This document shows positions 36,113-46,582 of a stretch of DNA of 64,000 nucleotides, piece by piece. The DNA lies in assembly GCF_012034205.1 (NCBI RefSeq), contig NZ_JAATEM010000001.1:62001-126000 (forward strand). The letters are read 5' to 3'. Positions within the stretch are counted from its first letter, which is position 1. Every line of letters starts with the position of its first letter. Below the pieces are notes generated by a model. The model saw nothing but the letters and a program-made list of their open reading frames with translations, had not been told where the DNA came from and ran no database searches. A program made the position numbers and the translations under genes. This DNA is from Streptomyces composti (GTDB lineage Bacteria > Actinomycetota > Actinomycetes > Streptomycetales > Streptomycetaceae).

Positions 36113-36856
36113 TCAGACCGCGGCCGGGAGGGTGAACTCGTAGACCAGGGCGTCCTGCTGGGCGTCGACGATCAGCTCGGTGAGCTCCAGCGGGCGGTCG
36201 TACTGGTCGTGCACCCGCCGCATCACCCGGACCGACGGGGCGTCGGCGATCCTGGTGATGGTGTCCCGGTGGTGCAGCGTCAGGCCGGCGCGCCGCATCC
36301 AGTCGTAGGCGCGGCGCAGCTCGGCGGCGGACCTGCCGTCGGCCCGGTCCCGGTAGCGGGCCAGCTCCTCCACCTCGGACAGCGCCACGGCGGAGAACGA
36401 CGACACGGCGGTGCGCACCTCCCGCCCGTCGGCCGAGGCCGACCAGTAGCGGTGCACCAGCGTCGGCCGGTCCGGCGCCAGCCCCAGCGGTTCCGCGTGT
36501 CCGGCCGGCGGAGGCTCCCATGCCAGCGTCGTCCGGGCGATCGCGCCCCGGTCGGCGCCGCGCGCACCGACCGGGAAGGTGAGCGAGGCCGGTGTCTCCA
36601 CCGGCAGCCCCGGCAGGGTGGCGTGACTGCCCCGCCGGTCCGTGGCGACCAGGCCCTCGCGGCGCAGTACCTCCAGGGCCTGCCGTACCGTCTCCCGGCT
36701 GACCCCGAAGTGCTCGGCCAACTGCCGTTCGCCGGGGAGCCGTTCGCCTGGCGGAACCGTGCCGTCGCGCAGTTCGCCCAGCAGCCTGCTCGCGATCCGC
36801 AGATAGAGGGGCTCCCCATCGGTGAGCGCTGAGACGTGCGGGGTGGAGCGGGCCAT
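36113..36856 (-). CDS. GntR family regulator, HutC/UTRA type
   Basis: About 247 residues. The N-terminal winged helix (PLYLRIASRLLGELRDGTVPPGERLPGERQLAEHFGVSRETVRQALEVLRREGLVATDRR) is followed by a UTRA ligand-binding domain (about 95-240), ending RVMRRVHDQYDRPLELTELIVDAQQDALVYEF. UTRA proteins usually sense sugars, histidine-pathway intermediates or other small acids. ATG 36856 has GGAGG 6 nt upstream; an earlier in-frame ATG at 36901 lacks one. The target is unknown; the nearest candidates are the flanking esterase and methyltransferase genes. Confidence 0.83.
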   Translation of the reverse strand: MARSTPHVSALTDGEPLYLRIASRLLGELRDGTVPPGERLPGERQLAEHFGVSRETVRQALEVLRREGLVATDRRGSHATLPGLPVETPASLTFPVGARGADRGAIARTTLAWEPPPAGHAEPLGLAPDRPTLVHRYWSASADGREVRTAVSSFSAVALSEVEELARYRDRADGRSAAELRRAYDWMRRAGLTLHHRDTITRIADAPSVRVMRRVHDQYDRPLELTELIVDAQQDALVYEFTLPAAV

Positions 36857-37002
36857 GCCGCGCCTCCTGTGTGGTGACGTACCGTAGCCGTGCGGGCTCA
36901 TTGCGCCACCACATCTACCAGTGGTCTAAACCAACAGGGAAGGGTGGCCGGGCAGTTCGGCCGAAACAGGTCCCTGCGGCTCCCGGCCCGCCGGCAGGAG
37001 GC

Positions 37003-37971
37003 TCAGGCGTAGGCCCGCATCCAGCGCAGCTTCACCCTCTCCTGGTACGCCCCGCCGCCCTCGTGGTCGTTGAACTCGTACACCTCGATCCTCTTGTCCT
37101 CGTGCGCCCAGGCGTTGAACGCCGCGAACACCGTCGAGGGCGGGCAGGTCTCGTCCTCCAGCGCGGCCGAGAACAGCGCGGGCGCCCGGCCGCGTGCGGC
37201 GAAGTGCACACCGTCGAAGTAGGAGAGGGTGCGCATCGTCTCCTCGGTGCGTCCCCGGTGCGTACGGAGGTAGAGGCCGATCTCCCGGTACGGTTGACGG
37301 TCCGTCAGCGTGGTGGCGCGCGGGAAGTCGCAGAGGAACGGCACGTCCGGCGCCACGCCCGCCAGATCCGGGACGAGCGCGCCCACCGCCAGGGCGATGC
37401 CGCCGCCCTGGCTGCTGCCGACCGCCACCGTGCGGGACGCATCGGTCAGCGGGTGCGTGCGGGCCGCCTCCACCGCCCGCACGGCGTCCGTGAACACCCG
37501 GCGGTAGTAGTAGTTCTCGGGTGCGTCGATCCCGCGGGTCATGAAGCCGGGGTAGGCGGGAGCCCCGCCCACCGGATCGGGGGTGCTGCCGCCCGCGCCC
37601 CATGCGCTGCCCTGCCCGCGGGTGTCCATCACGAAGTGCGCCCGCCCCGTCGACGCCCACAGCAGGTGCTCGTGCGGCAGGCCGCGGCCACCGCCGTAGC
37701 CGATGAACTCCACCACCAGCGCCAGCGGGGCGTCCGCCCCGGCGGGCAGGGTCAGCCAGCCCTTGACGGGGTGGCCGCCGAAGCCGGCGAACGTGACGTC
37801 GAAGACCTCCACCGTGGACAGCCCCGTGTCGACCGGCTCGAAACGGACGTCCAGGTCGTACTCGCGCGCCTGAGCCAGCGTCTCGGCCCAGAAGGCGTCG
37901 AAGTCGCCGGGAGCCGTGGACGCGCTGCGGTACTCGCGCAGTTCGTCGAGAGGGAGGTCGAACAGAGCCAT
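37003..37971 (-). CDS. Acetyl xylan esterase / cephalosporin-C deacetylase family
   Basis: 322 residues, cytoplasmic (no signal peptide). AXE1-family motifs are DTRGQGS (about 114-120), the nucleophile elbow GSSQGGG (about 186-192), the late Asp in LEDETCPPST and the His in NDHEGGG. Enzymes of the family remove acetyl groups from xylo-oligosaccharides and from cephalosporin C. Cytoplasmic location suggests action on imported oligosaccharides. AAGGCGG lies 7 nt before the ATG. Confidence 0.88.
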   Translation of the reverse strand: MALFDLPLDELREYRSASTAPGDFDAFWAETLAQAREYDLDVRFEPVDTGLSTVEVFDVTFAGFGGHPVKGWLTLPAGADAPLALVVEFIGYGGGRGLPHEHLLWASTGRAHFVMDTRGQGSAWGAGGSTPDPVGGAPAYPGFMTRGIDAPENYYYRRVFTDAVRAVEAARTHPLTDASRTVAVGSSQGGGIALAVGALVPDLAGVAPDVPFLCDFPRATTLTDRQPYREIGLYLRTHRGRTEETMRTLSYFDGVHFAARGRAPALFSAALEDETCPPSTVFAAFNAWAHEDKRIEVYEFNDHEGGGAYQERVKLRWMRAYA

Positions 37972-38425
37972 ACTGCAACCGCCTTGTGACGAGGGAGTGT
38001 CCGGCGGCCTCACCGTACGTGAGGCGTCCGCGGCACCTCCAGGGAACCCGTCTCCGGTGAGCATCCACCGGGCCGGGCGAGCAGCCCTCGCGCTGCGTCC
38101 AGCGCGGCTCCGTGACCGCCCGGTCCCCGCTCCCACTCCCGCGAGCCGCCGGCGCATCGCGGCGCCGCGTGCCGCCACGCCGCGACGCGGTCGCCCTTGC
38201 GCACCCCGGGAGCGACCCGGGCGGTGGCGGTGCGCGGTTCCACCGGGTGCGCACGTGGCCCCGCTCCGCCGTCTGACCTTCCCCGGTGCGGGGTGCCCCG
38301 GCCCGTGCCGGGGAAACGGGGACCCGGCGGGGAGGGGCTCAGGGCCCACCGGCCGGAGCAGGGGAGGGCCCACGGAGCCCGGCACGGGGGAGGGGCTGCG
38401 AGACCGGCGGCCCGGGCCCGGTGGA
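37972..38425. other. 454-bp gap with no gene seen
   Basis: This is very GC-rich sequence upstream of the esterase gene and downstream of the ferredoxin-reductase-like gene. Open frames here look like composition artefacts rich in Arg, Pro and Gly, with no family match. Apart from small CCCCGG/CCGGGG hairpins near 38296-38320, which could terminate the reductase transcript, I recognise nothing. Confidence 0.5.
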
Positions 38426-39226
38426 TCAGCCGAAGCGCTCGATGCGGATGCGGTCCACGGGCTGCCCGGCCGCCACCAGCAGCCTGGAGGCGTGCTCGGC
38501 GAAGGAGTTGGAGCCGCACACATAGGCCTCCCAGCCGCCGGGCGGCCGCTCGGCGAGCAGCGGCGCGACATGAGCGGCGGTCATCCTGCCCACCGGCACG
38601 CCCGGGGGAGCGCTGCGGGTGAAGACCGTCGTGGTCTCCGGGCCCAGCTCCCGTGCGTAGATGAGGTCCTCGGGGCTGCGGGCCGAGACCAGCATGCGCA
38701 GCGGATGGGACAGGCCGCGGGCCCGGTGGTGCCGGACCATCGACATCAGGGGGACCACACCGGACCCGGCCCCGATGAGCAGGGCGGGCCGGTCGCCCGG
38801 CCAGGCGAAGAAGCCGCTGAGCGGCCCCCGCAGTTCGACCCGGTCACCGACCCTGGCCACGGTGTGGAACCAGCCCGAGACCTCGCCGCCGTCCACATGG
38901 TCCAGGGTCAGTTCGATGTGCCCGGAGTCGTCCGGTGCGGAGGCGATCGAGTAGTGGCGCTGGGCCACATAGCCGTCCGCGGCGGTCAGCCGCAGCATCA
39001 GATGCTGGCCCGGCACATGCCCGGGCCACCCTGGCACGGCGAACCGGAACGTGGCCACGCGGGGTGTCTCGCGCCGGATCCCGGTCAGGGTGGCCGTCCG
39101 CCACACCGAGGCTTCCTGTTCGCTCACCCCGATGCGTCCGGGCACCGCGAACCGCACGGGCGGCACGAAGCGCTCCGTCCGGGTCCTCCCCGGCGTTCCC
39201 GGGGGTCGGGTCAGGCTGTCAGTCAC
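38426..39226 (-). CDS. Ferredoxin reductase-like oxidoreductase paired with a molybdoenzyme
   Basis: 266 residues, FNR fold. The flavin-binding R-x-Y-S is QRHYSIASAP (about 107-116), followed by a phosphate-binding ELRGPLSGFF, an NAD-binding IGAGSGVVPLMSM (about 163-175) and the C-terminal CGSNSFAEHASRLL. No 2Fe-2S domain is attached, so it probably transfers electrons directly to or from a partner. The GTG start at 39226 overlaps the stop of the molybdoprotein gene, indicating translational coupling and a two-component enzyme. Confidence 0.82.
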   Translation of the reverse strand: MTDSLTRPPGTPGRTRTERFVPPVRFAVPGRIGVSEQEASVWRTATLTGIRRETPRVATFRFAVPGWPGHVPGQHLMLRLTAADGYVAQRHYSIASAPDDSGHIELTLDHVDGGEVSGWFHTVARVGDRVELRGPLSGFFAWPGDRPALLIGAGSGVVPLMSMVRHHRARGLSHPLRMLVSARSPEDLIYARELGPETTTVFTRSAPPGVPVGRMTAAHVAPLLAERPPGGWEAYVCGSNSFAEHASRLLVAAGQPVDRIRIERFG

Positions 39227-39824
39227 CGGAGTACCGCTGCTCCTCCCACGGATTGCCGCGCTCGTGGTAGCCGTTGCTCTCCCAGAAGCCCGGCTCGTCG
39301 TGGTCCAGCAGCCGCAGACCCGCGATCCACTTGGCGCTCTTCCAGAAGTACAGATGCGGCACGAGCAGCCGGGCAGGTCCGCCGTGCTCCGCGGGCAGTG
39401 GCCGGCCGTCGTACTCCCAGGCGATCCAGGCCCGGCCGCCGGTGACGTCCGCGAGGGGGAGGTTGGTGGTGTAGCCGGTGTGCGAGTAGGCGACCACATG
39501 GGTGGCCGACTCCAGGGGGCGCACCTGGTCCAGGAAGGCGTCCAGGGACACCCCGCCGAACCGCACGCCGAACTTCGACCAGCTCGTCACGCAGTGGACG
39601 GCGCCCTCGTACGCCGAGGCCGGCAGCCGGTGTGCCTGCTCCCAGTCCCAGCTGCGCGGCTCGGCCACCAGCCCGTCGATGCGGAAGGTCCAGTCGGCGG
39701 GCGCGATGTCCGGGGTGACCTCGGCGGAGAGCACCGGCCAGGCGTCACCCGCGTCGTACTGGCCGGGCGGCAGACCGGGATTGTCCACGCGGGGGCGGCC
39801 GGAGAAGCCTCGGGTGATGTTCAC
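39219..39824 (-). CDS. Sulfite oxidase/YedY-like molybdopterin-dependent oxidoreductase
   Basis: 201 residues, a single Moco domain with no heme and no Ig-like dimerisation domain. The Mo-coordinating cysteine is in AVHCVTSWSKFGVRFGGVSLD (Cys about residue 78), the family signature. LVPHLYFWKSAKWIAGLRLL near the C-terminus is also typical. In YedY/MsrP such enzymes reduce sulfoxides in the envelope, but this protein has no twin-arginine signal, so it appears cytoplasmic and its substrate is unknown. The GTG start at 39824 has only a weak upstream site. Confidence 0.87.
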   Translation of the reverse strand: MNITRGFSGRPRVDNPGLPPGQYDAGDAWPVLSAEVTPDIAPADWTFRIDGLVAEPRSWDWEQAHRLPASAYEGAVHCVTSWSKFGVRFGGVSLDAFLDQVRPLESATHVVAYSHTGYTTNLPLADVTGGRAWIAWEYDGRPLPAEHGGPARLLVPHLYFWKSAKWIAGLRLLDHDEPGFWESNGYHERGNPWEEQRYSGD

Positions 39825-39992
39825 GTGATCGGTGTTCCGTTACGACGACTGCTGCGGACTCGGCTTGCTGGCATGAGGCCCGGCTGCCGGCGGAAAGCCC
39901 GCACGGGCGCGACATGTTCCGCGGTCAACCGTACGGGGTGACCGCCGGTGCCCGCACAATGATCATGCTCGCCCCGCCGGGAGGCGCTCCGG

Positions 39993-40163
39993 TAGGGTGG
40001 CCGTCCGGCCGCGGACGGGCCCGGCCGGGGAAACGAGGAGGTGAGCCCCATCACCGCTGTACCGCCGTACCGGCTCGGGTGCTCCCTCACCGACGCCACG
40101 CGGACCACCAGAGGCCGGTGACCGCGGGGAGAGCGCCCTCTCTCCGAAAGGCATCCGCCGCCC
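39993..40163 (+). promoter_or_regulatory. Structured leader upstream of the PrmC-like gene
   Basis: TAGGGT (39993-39998) could be a -10, giving a leader of about 160 nt. It contains a perfect anti-SD match AGGAGGTGA (40037-40045) that is not followed by a start codon at normal distance. GTG 40041 overlaps it and opens a 26-codon frame ending in TGA at 40119-40121. GGTGAG within the SD can pair with CTCACC near 40091-40096, and GGAGAG/CTCTCC forms a small hairpin near 40125-40144. Together with 39825-39992, where I see nothing, this fills the 339-bp gap. Confidence 0.4.
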
Positions 40164-40967
40164 ATGCCGTCATCCGCATCCGCACCCTCACCCGCCTCAC
40201 GCGACGCCGTGGTGGCCGCGCTGCGCGCCGCCGGCTGTGTCTTCGCCGAGGACGAGGCCGAGCTGATCCTCACCGCCGCCTCCGCCCCGCGCGAGGTGGC
40301 CGCGATGGTGGAGCGGCGCAGCTCCGGACTGCCGCTCGAACTCGTCGTCGGCTGGGCCGAGTTCCGCGGTCTGCGCATCGCGCTGACCCCCGGCGTGTTC
40401 GTGCCCCGCCGCCGCACCGAGTTCCTGGTGGACCAGGCGCTCGCCCAGGCGCCGCGGGCGCGGGTGGTCGTCGACCTGTGCTGCGGCTCGGGAGCCGTGG
40501 GCGCGGCGCTGGCCGAAGGACTCGGCGGGGGTGAGACCGAACTGCACGCCGCCGACATCGACCCGGTCGCCGTGCGCTGCGCCCGCCGCAATGTCGCCGG
40601 GGTCGGCGGACGGGTGCACCGGGGTGACCTCTTCGAGGCCCTGCCCGCCGCCCTGCGCGGCCGTGTCGACATCCTCGCCGCGAACGTCCCGTACGTCCCC
40701 AGCGACGAGATCGCACTGCTGCCCGCCGAGGCCCGCGACCACGAACCCCTGACCGCCCTCGACGGCGGATCCGACGGGCTCGACGTGCTCCGGCGGGTGG
40801 CCGCGGAGGCGCCCGGCTGGCTCGCTCCGGGCGGCTGCCTCCTGGCGGAGACCGGGCGTCACCAGGCTCCCGCCGCGCTCGCCGCGTTCACCGGCGCGGG
40901 CCTGCGGGCCCGCCTCGCCGTCTCGCAGGAGTACCACGCCCATGTGGTGATCGGCGTCCGGCCGTGA
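40164..40967 (+). CDS. PrmC/HemK-related N5-glutamine methyltransferase paralogue
   Basis: 267 residues. The N-terminal helical domain has RRSSGLPLELVVGWAEFRGL then PGVFVPRRRTEFLV, as in release-factor methyltransferases. Motif I is VVVDLCCGSGAVGAAL (about 94-109). The diagnostic NPPY is NVPY (NVPYVPSDEI), the variant of an actinobacterial PrmC-related family of unknown substrate. True PrmC methylates the GGQ glutamine of RF1/RF2; this paralogue probably has another target. It converges tail to tail, 4 bp apart, with the phosphatase gene. Confidence 0.85.
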   Translation: MPSSASAPSPASRDAVVAALRAAGCVFAEDEAELILTAASAPREVAAMVERRSSGLPLELVVGWAEFRGLRIALTPGVFVPRRRTEFLVDQALAQAPRARVVVDLCCGSGAVGAALAEGLGGGETELHAADIDPVAVRCARRNVAGVGGRVHRGDLFEALPAALRGRVDILAANVPYVPSDEIALLPAEARDHEPLTALDGGSDGLDVLRRVAAEAPGWLAPGGCLLAETGRHQAPAALAAFTGAGLRARLAVSQEYHAHVVIGVRP

Positions 40968-40971
40968 CGGC

Positions 40972-43047
40972 TCAGTCTTCCCGCGCGTGGGCGATCAGCA
41001 GGGCCACGTCGTCGAAGTTGTCGGGCTCGTGCAGCGTGCGCAGCAGCAGGTCGCAGACCTCCTCCAGCGGGCGGCCGGGGCAGTCCAGCAGCCCGAGCAG
41101 ACGCTGGAGGCGTTCGTCGAGCGGGTGGTGCCGGGTCTCCACGAGCCCGTCGGTGTACAGCACCAGCCGGTCGCCCGGTCCCAGGTCCACGGCGGTGGTG
41201 GAGAAGCCGACGCCGCCCACGCCCAGCGGCACGCCCGTCGGCAGCTCCAGCAGCTCCGGCTCCCGGCCGGCCCGTACCCGCACCGGCGGCAGATGCCCGG
41301 CGTTGGCGATCAGACAGCGCCCCTCGCGGGGGTCGTGGACCACGTACAGGCAGGTGGCGATGGCCTGGTCGAGGCCGCCGGTGATCCGGTCCAGATGCTC
41401 CAGGAGCACCGCCGGGTCGAGATCGAGGGAGGCCAGGGTGTTGGTGGCGGTGCGCAGCCGGCCCATGGTGGCCGCCGCCGTGATGCCGCTGCCCATGACG
41501 TCGCCGACCACCAGCGCCGTCTTGCCGTCGTCGAGCTGGATGACGTCGAACCAGTCGCCGCCCACCTCGCTGGTGGCGCCGGCCGGCTGGTAGCGGGAGG
41601 CCACCTCCAGGCCGCCGGTGACCGGCGGGTGGCTGGGCAGCAGGCTCCGCTGGAGGGTGAGCGCGGCGTCCCGCGCGTTCTGGTACCAGCGGGCGTTGTC
41701 GATCTGCACCGCGGCCCGCGACGCCAGCTCCCGGGCCAGCAGCAGGTCGTCCTCGTCGAACGGCAGCGGGTTGCGGGTGCGCTTGAGGTCCAGGGCGCCC
41801 AGCACCTCGCCCCGAGCGATCAGCGGAACGGCCAGATAGGAGTGGACCCCGGCCCGCGCCAGCAGGTCCGCCGCCTCCGGCGACCGGGCGATGCGGGGCA
41901 GGTCCTCGTCCTTGACCTGCGGCACCATCACCGGTCGTGCGGTGCGGACGCACTCGGTGACCAGCCGGTCAGGGCCGTAGCGGGCCACCTGTCCCGGCGG
42001 GTCGGCCGCCTGCAGCGCCTCCGGGGCGTCGTCGGCCCGGACCGCGAGCGCCCGGATCGCCGCGGGCTCCGCGGGGCCCAGCGTGCTGCGCCGGCCGCGC
42101 ACCACCGCGTCCAGCAGGTCCACCGCCGCCACGTCGGCCAGCTCGGGCACCGCCACATCGGCGAGCTCCCTGGCCGTGCGGTCCAGGTCGAGCGTGGTGC
42201 CGATCCGGGTGGTGGCGTCGGCGATCAGCCCCAGGCGGCGCCGGGCGGCCTCGGCCTCGATGCCCGCCCGGTACTGCTCGGTGATGTCGACCACCGACAC
42301 CGCCACGCCCAGCACGGTGCCCAGCGCGTTCTCCAGCCGGTACAGCGACACCGACCAGGCGTGGTCCTCGTCCGGGTCGGCAGGGGTGCGGCCGATCGTC
42401 GGCTGGTCCACCACCGGTTTGCCGGTGTCCAGGACCTGGCGGGCGGCCGACTCGATGGTGTCGGCGTCCATCAGCGGCAGCACCTCCCGCACGGTGCGGC
42501 CGAGGTGCTCGTCCGCCGGGACCCCGTTGATCTGCTCCAGGGCCGGGTTCACCGAGACGTACCGCAGCTTGCTGTCCAGTACGGCCAGGCCGATCGGGGA
42601 CTGGGCGACGATCCGGGTGGACAGCGCCACGTCCCGCTCCAGCCGGCGCACGGTCGACTGGTCCACGGCGAGGCCGAGCGCGTACACGTCGCCCCGGTCG
42701 TCCAGCAGCCGCATGTTGCGGAACTCCACCAGACGGGTGGAGCCGTCCTTGCGCCGTATGGGGAACGCGCCGGCCCAGCTGCGTCCGGTGCGCATCACTT
42801 CGGCGAAGAGGTCGACCACGAGGCTGAGGTGCTCCTCGTGCACCATGATCCGGGCGGCGTACTGGCCGAGCGCCTCCTGGGCGCTGTAACCGAACAGCTC
42901 CTCGGCCTGCGGGCTCCACAGCACCACCCGCCCCTCGGCGTCCAGGACCACCGAGGCCACGCCCAGTACGTCGAGCAGCCCGCTGGGGCGCACCGGCCCG
43001 CGCGCAGGCCCGTCGCCCTCGACCTGGGGTGACCCGGCTGCACTCAT
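40972..43047 (-). CDS. PAS-PAS-GAF SpoIIE-type protein phosphatase
   Basis: 691 residues. PAS1 spans about 23-140 (LDVLGVASVVLDAEGRVVLWSPQAEELFGYS), PAS2 about 148-265 (SPIGLAVLDSKLRYVSVNPALEQINGV), GAF about 275-455, and a C-terminal PP2C/SpoIIE phosphatase about 480-690 with GGDWFDVI, VGDVMGSG, GHLPP, YTDGLVE and NFDDVALL metal-binding motifs. Such proteins dephosphorylate anti-anti-sigma factors in partner-switching control of stress or developmental sigma factors. There is no attached anti-sigma kinase domain, unlike many Streptomyces relatives, and no sigma factor or STAS gene nearby, so its partner is elsewhere. Confidence 0.9.
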   Translation of the reverse strand: MSAAGSPQVEGDGPARGPVRPSGLLDVLGVASVVLDAEGRVVLWSPQAEELFGYSAQEALGQYAARIMVHEEHLSLVVDLFAEVMRTGRSWAGAFPIRRKDGSTRLVEFRNMRLLDDRGDVYALGLAVDQSTVRRLERDVALSTRIVAQSPIGLAVLDSKLRYVSVNPALEQINGVPADEHLGRTVREVLPLMDADTIESAARQVLDTGKPVVDQPTIGRTPADPDEDHAWSVSLYRLENALGTVLGVAVSVVDITEQYRAGIEAEAARRRLGLIADATTRIGTTLDLDRTARELADVAVPELADVAAVDLLDAVVRGRRSTLGPAEPAAIRALAVRADDAPEALQAADPPGQVARYGPDRLVTECVRTARPVMVPQVKDEDLPRIARSPEAADLLARAGVHSYLAVPLIARGEVLGALDLKRTRNPLPFDEDDLLLARELASRAAVQIDNARWYQNARDAALTLQRSLLPSHPPVTGGLEVASRYQPAGATSEVGGDWFDVIQLDDGKTALVVGDVMGSGITAAATMGRLRTATNTLASLDLDPAVLLEHLDRITGGLDQAIATCLYVVHDPREGRCLIANAGHLPPVRVRAGREPELLELPTGVPLGVGGVGFSTTAVDLGPGDRLVLYTDGLVETRHHPLDERLQRLLGLLDCPGRPLEEVCDLLLRTLHEPDNFDDVALLIAHARED

Positions 43048-43334
43048 CCCACGCCCCGCCTTCGCCGATCCTCACGGCCCGCCGTCACGGTGCCGACTCC
43101 CGTGTTCTACCGTGCGCGGGGGCGATTTTCCGCCGCTCCTGCCGTCTCCTTCCACCTTCTCCCAACTTCGCGGCGGGCGTACCCGCGACGGGCCCCCGAA
43201 TCCGGGTACCCGCACCGTGCCACGCCCGCTCATGCCGCGGAAGGGCCCGCTCGCGGGTAGTGCCCCGTGGCGCGCGGTGCTTTCCTGGGTGAAGGGTGGG
43301 GCAGCGCCGCGGGGGCAGGAGAGGAGCGATCACG

Positions 43335-43709
43335 ATGGCCAGCGAGCGACCGCACCCCGAGACGGTCTCGGTCGAGATCAGCGGATGCAGCAAACACGAC
43401 GCCCGGATCGTGTTCGACGCGCTCTGCGCGTGCTTCTCGTCCGACCGGTGCGAGGACGACATCCCCGAGGAGTTCCACGAGACCCGGCCCACGGTGTGGC
43501 TCGGCACCTTCGACGTGGCCGACGCCCGCGAGGGCGCCGCGCAGCCGGCCCGGCTGTCGTCCTCGGTGGAGGCCGATGTGCACGGCGGCTACTGGGCGAT
43601 CGACCGGTTCCGCTCGACTCTGGACTCCCTGTTCACCGTGCACGACCTGAGCATGGTCTCCGGTGACCAGGAGGAGGAGCTGCACCTGGTGCTCGAGAGC
43701 CACCGCTGA
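43335..43709 (+). CDS. Conserved hypothetical protein, cysteine-containing
   Basis: 124 residues, soluble and acidic. No family is recognised. It opens with PETVSVEISGCSKHDARIVFDALCACF and contains five cysteines in the first half (including CAC and DRCEDD), then a WLGTFDVADAREG stretch and a helical C-terminus ending EEELHLVLESHR. The start ATG 43335 has GAGGAG 8 nt upstream. No neighbour suggests a role; the 287 bp upstream hold only repeated GGGTACCCGC-like sequence. Confidence 0.65.
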   Translation: MASERPHPETVSVEISGCSKHDARIVFDALCACFSSDRCEDDIPEEFHETRPTVWLGTFDVADAREGAAQPARLSSSVEADVHGGYWAIDRFRSTLDSLFTVHDLSMVSGDQEEELHLVLESHR

Positions 43710-43746
43710 CGGCCGCGGCCGAGGGGTCGGTGTGCCCTCCGTCACT

Positions 43747-45839
<2,093 letters not shown>

Positions 45840-45879
45840 GGGGGCGGCAGGACCACGGCCCGGTGGGCCGCGGAGGGGA

Positions 45880-45919
45880 AGGTACGGGCCGGGGCGCCGC
45901 CCCGGCCCGTACCTAGGAT
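45880..45919. terminator. 16-bp hairpin terminator fused to the padR -10 box
   Basis: A perfect 16-bp stem (45880-45895 with 45899-45914, left arm AGGTACGGGCCGGGGC) has a 3-nt loop. It ends the fadH-like transcript 40 bp after its stop. Its last base is the first base of TAGGAT (45914-45919), the -10 hexamer 6 nt before the PadR start codon at 45926. The right arm therefore occupies the spacer of the PadR promoter. Confidence 0.75.
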
Positions 45920-45925
45920 GAGTCC

Positions 45926-46531
45926 ATGTCACTCCCGCACGCGATCCTCACCGCCCTGCTCGAGAAGCCGTCGTCGGGGCTGGAGCTGACCCGCCGGTTC
46001 GACCGGTCGATCGGCTACTTCTGGTCGGCGACGCATCAGCAGATCTACCGCGAGCTGGGGAAACTGGAGGCCGACGGGCTGATCAGGGCGCTGCCCGCCG
46101 AACAGCCGGCCCGCGGGCAGAAGAAGTCCTACGAGGTGCTGCCGGCCGGCCGGGCCGAACTGGCCCGCTGGACCGCCGCGCCCGGGGAGCCGAAGCCGCA
46201 CCGGGACCCGCTGCTGCTCCGGCTGCGCGCCGCGGCCGTGGTCGGCACCGAGGGCCTCGAGGCCGACCTGCGCCGCCACCGCGAGCTGCACGCACGGCAG
46301 CTGGCCGAGTACCAGGAGATCGAGCGGCGCGACTTCCCGCCGGAGCGCAACGCCCCCGAGGACCGGCTGCGGCACCTGGTGCTCCGGGCCGGCATCGACC
46401 TGGAGACCTTCTGGACACAGTGGCTCGACCACGCGCTCGCCGAGTTCGAGCGGCTGCCCGGGGCGAAATTGGCCGACGCGGATTCTCCCGAGGTCCCGTC
46501 CGCCGGGTCCCGGCCCGCGGAAGGGGCCTGA
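45926..46531 (+). CDS. PadR family transcriptional regulator
   Basis: 201 residues. The N-terminal winged helix (MSLPHAILTALLEKPSSGLELTRRFDRSIGYFWSATHQQIYRELGKLEADGLIRA) is followed by a helical C-terminal domain (about 105-185), then a disordered Pro/Glu tail. PadR proteins often repress detoxification enzymes and respond to phenolics. Its place directly after the fadH-like gene makes that gene a candidate target. It is leaderless by promoter spacing. Confidence 0.87.
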   Translation: MSLPHAILTALLEKPSSGLELTRRFDRSIGYFWSATHQQIYRELGKLEADGLIRALPAEQPARGQKKSYEVLPAGRAELARWTAAPGEPKPHRDPLLLRLRAAAVVGTEGLEADLRRHRELHARQLAEYQEIERRDFPPERNAPEDRLRHLVLRAGIDLETFWTQWLDHALAEFERLPGAKLADADSPEVPSAGSRPAEGA

Positions 46532-46534
46532 CGA

Positions 46535-46577
46535 CGCCGGCCGCCCACCGGAGCGCATCGAAGCCGGGCGGCCGGCG
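46535..46577. terminator. Bidirectional terminator
   Basis: A 12-bp perfect inverted repeat (CGCCGGCCGCCC at 46535-46546, complement 46566-46577) with a 19-nt loop lies between the PadR gene and the convergent secreted-protein gene. Confidence 0.75.
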
Positions 46578-46582
46578 CCGGG

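Noticed and set aside
38010..38519. Possible small gene in the gap upstream of the esterase
   Set aside because: Arg/Pro/Ala-rich composition, no family-like pattern, no ribosome binding site, and it runs into the reductase gene.
40041..40121. A 26-codon leader peptide as a firm coding call
   Set aside because: Its GTG lies within the Shine-Dalgarno-like sequence, so initiation is doubtful; reported as part of a structured leader instead.
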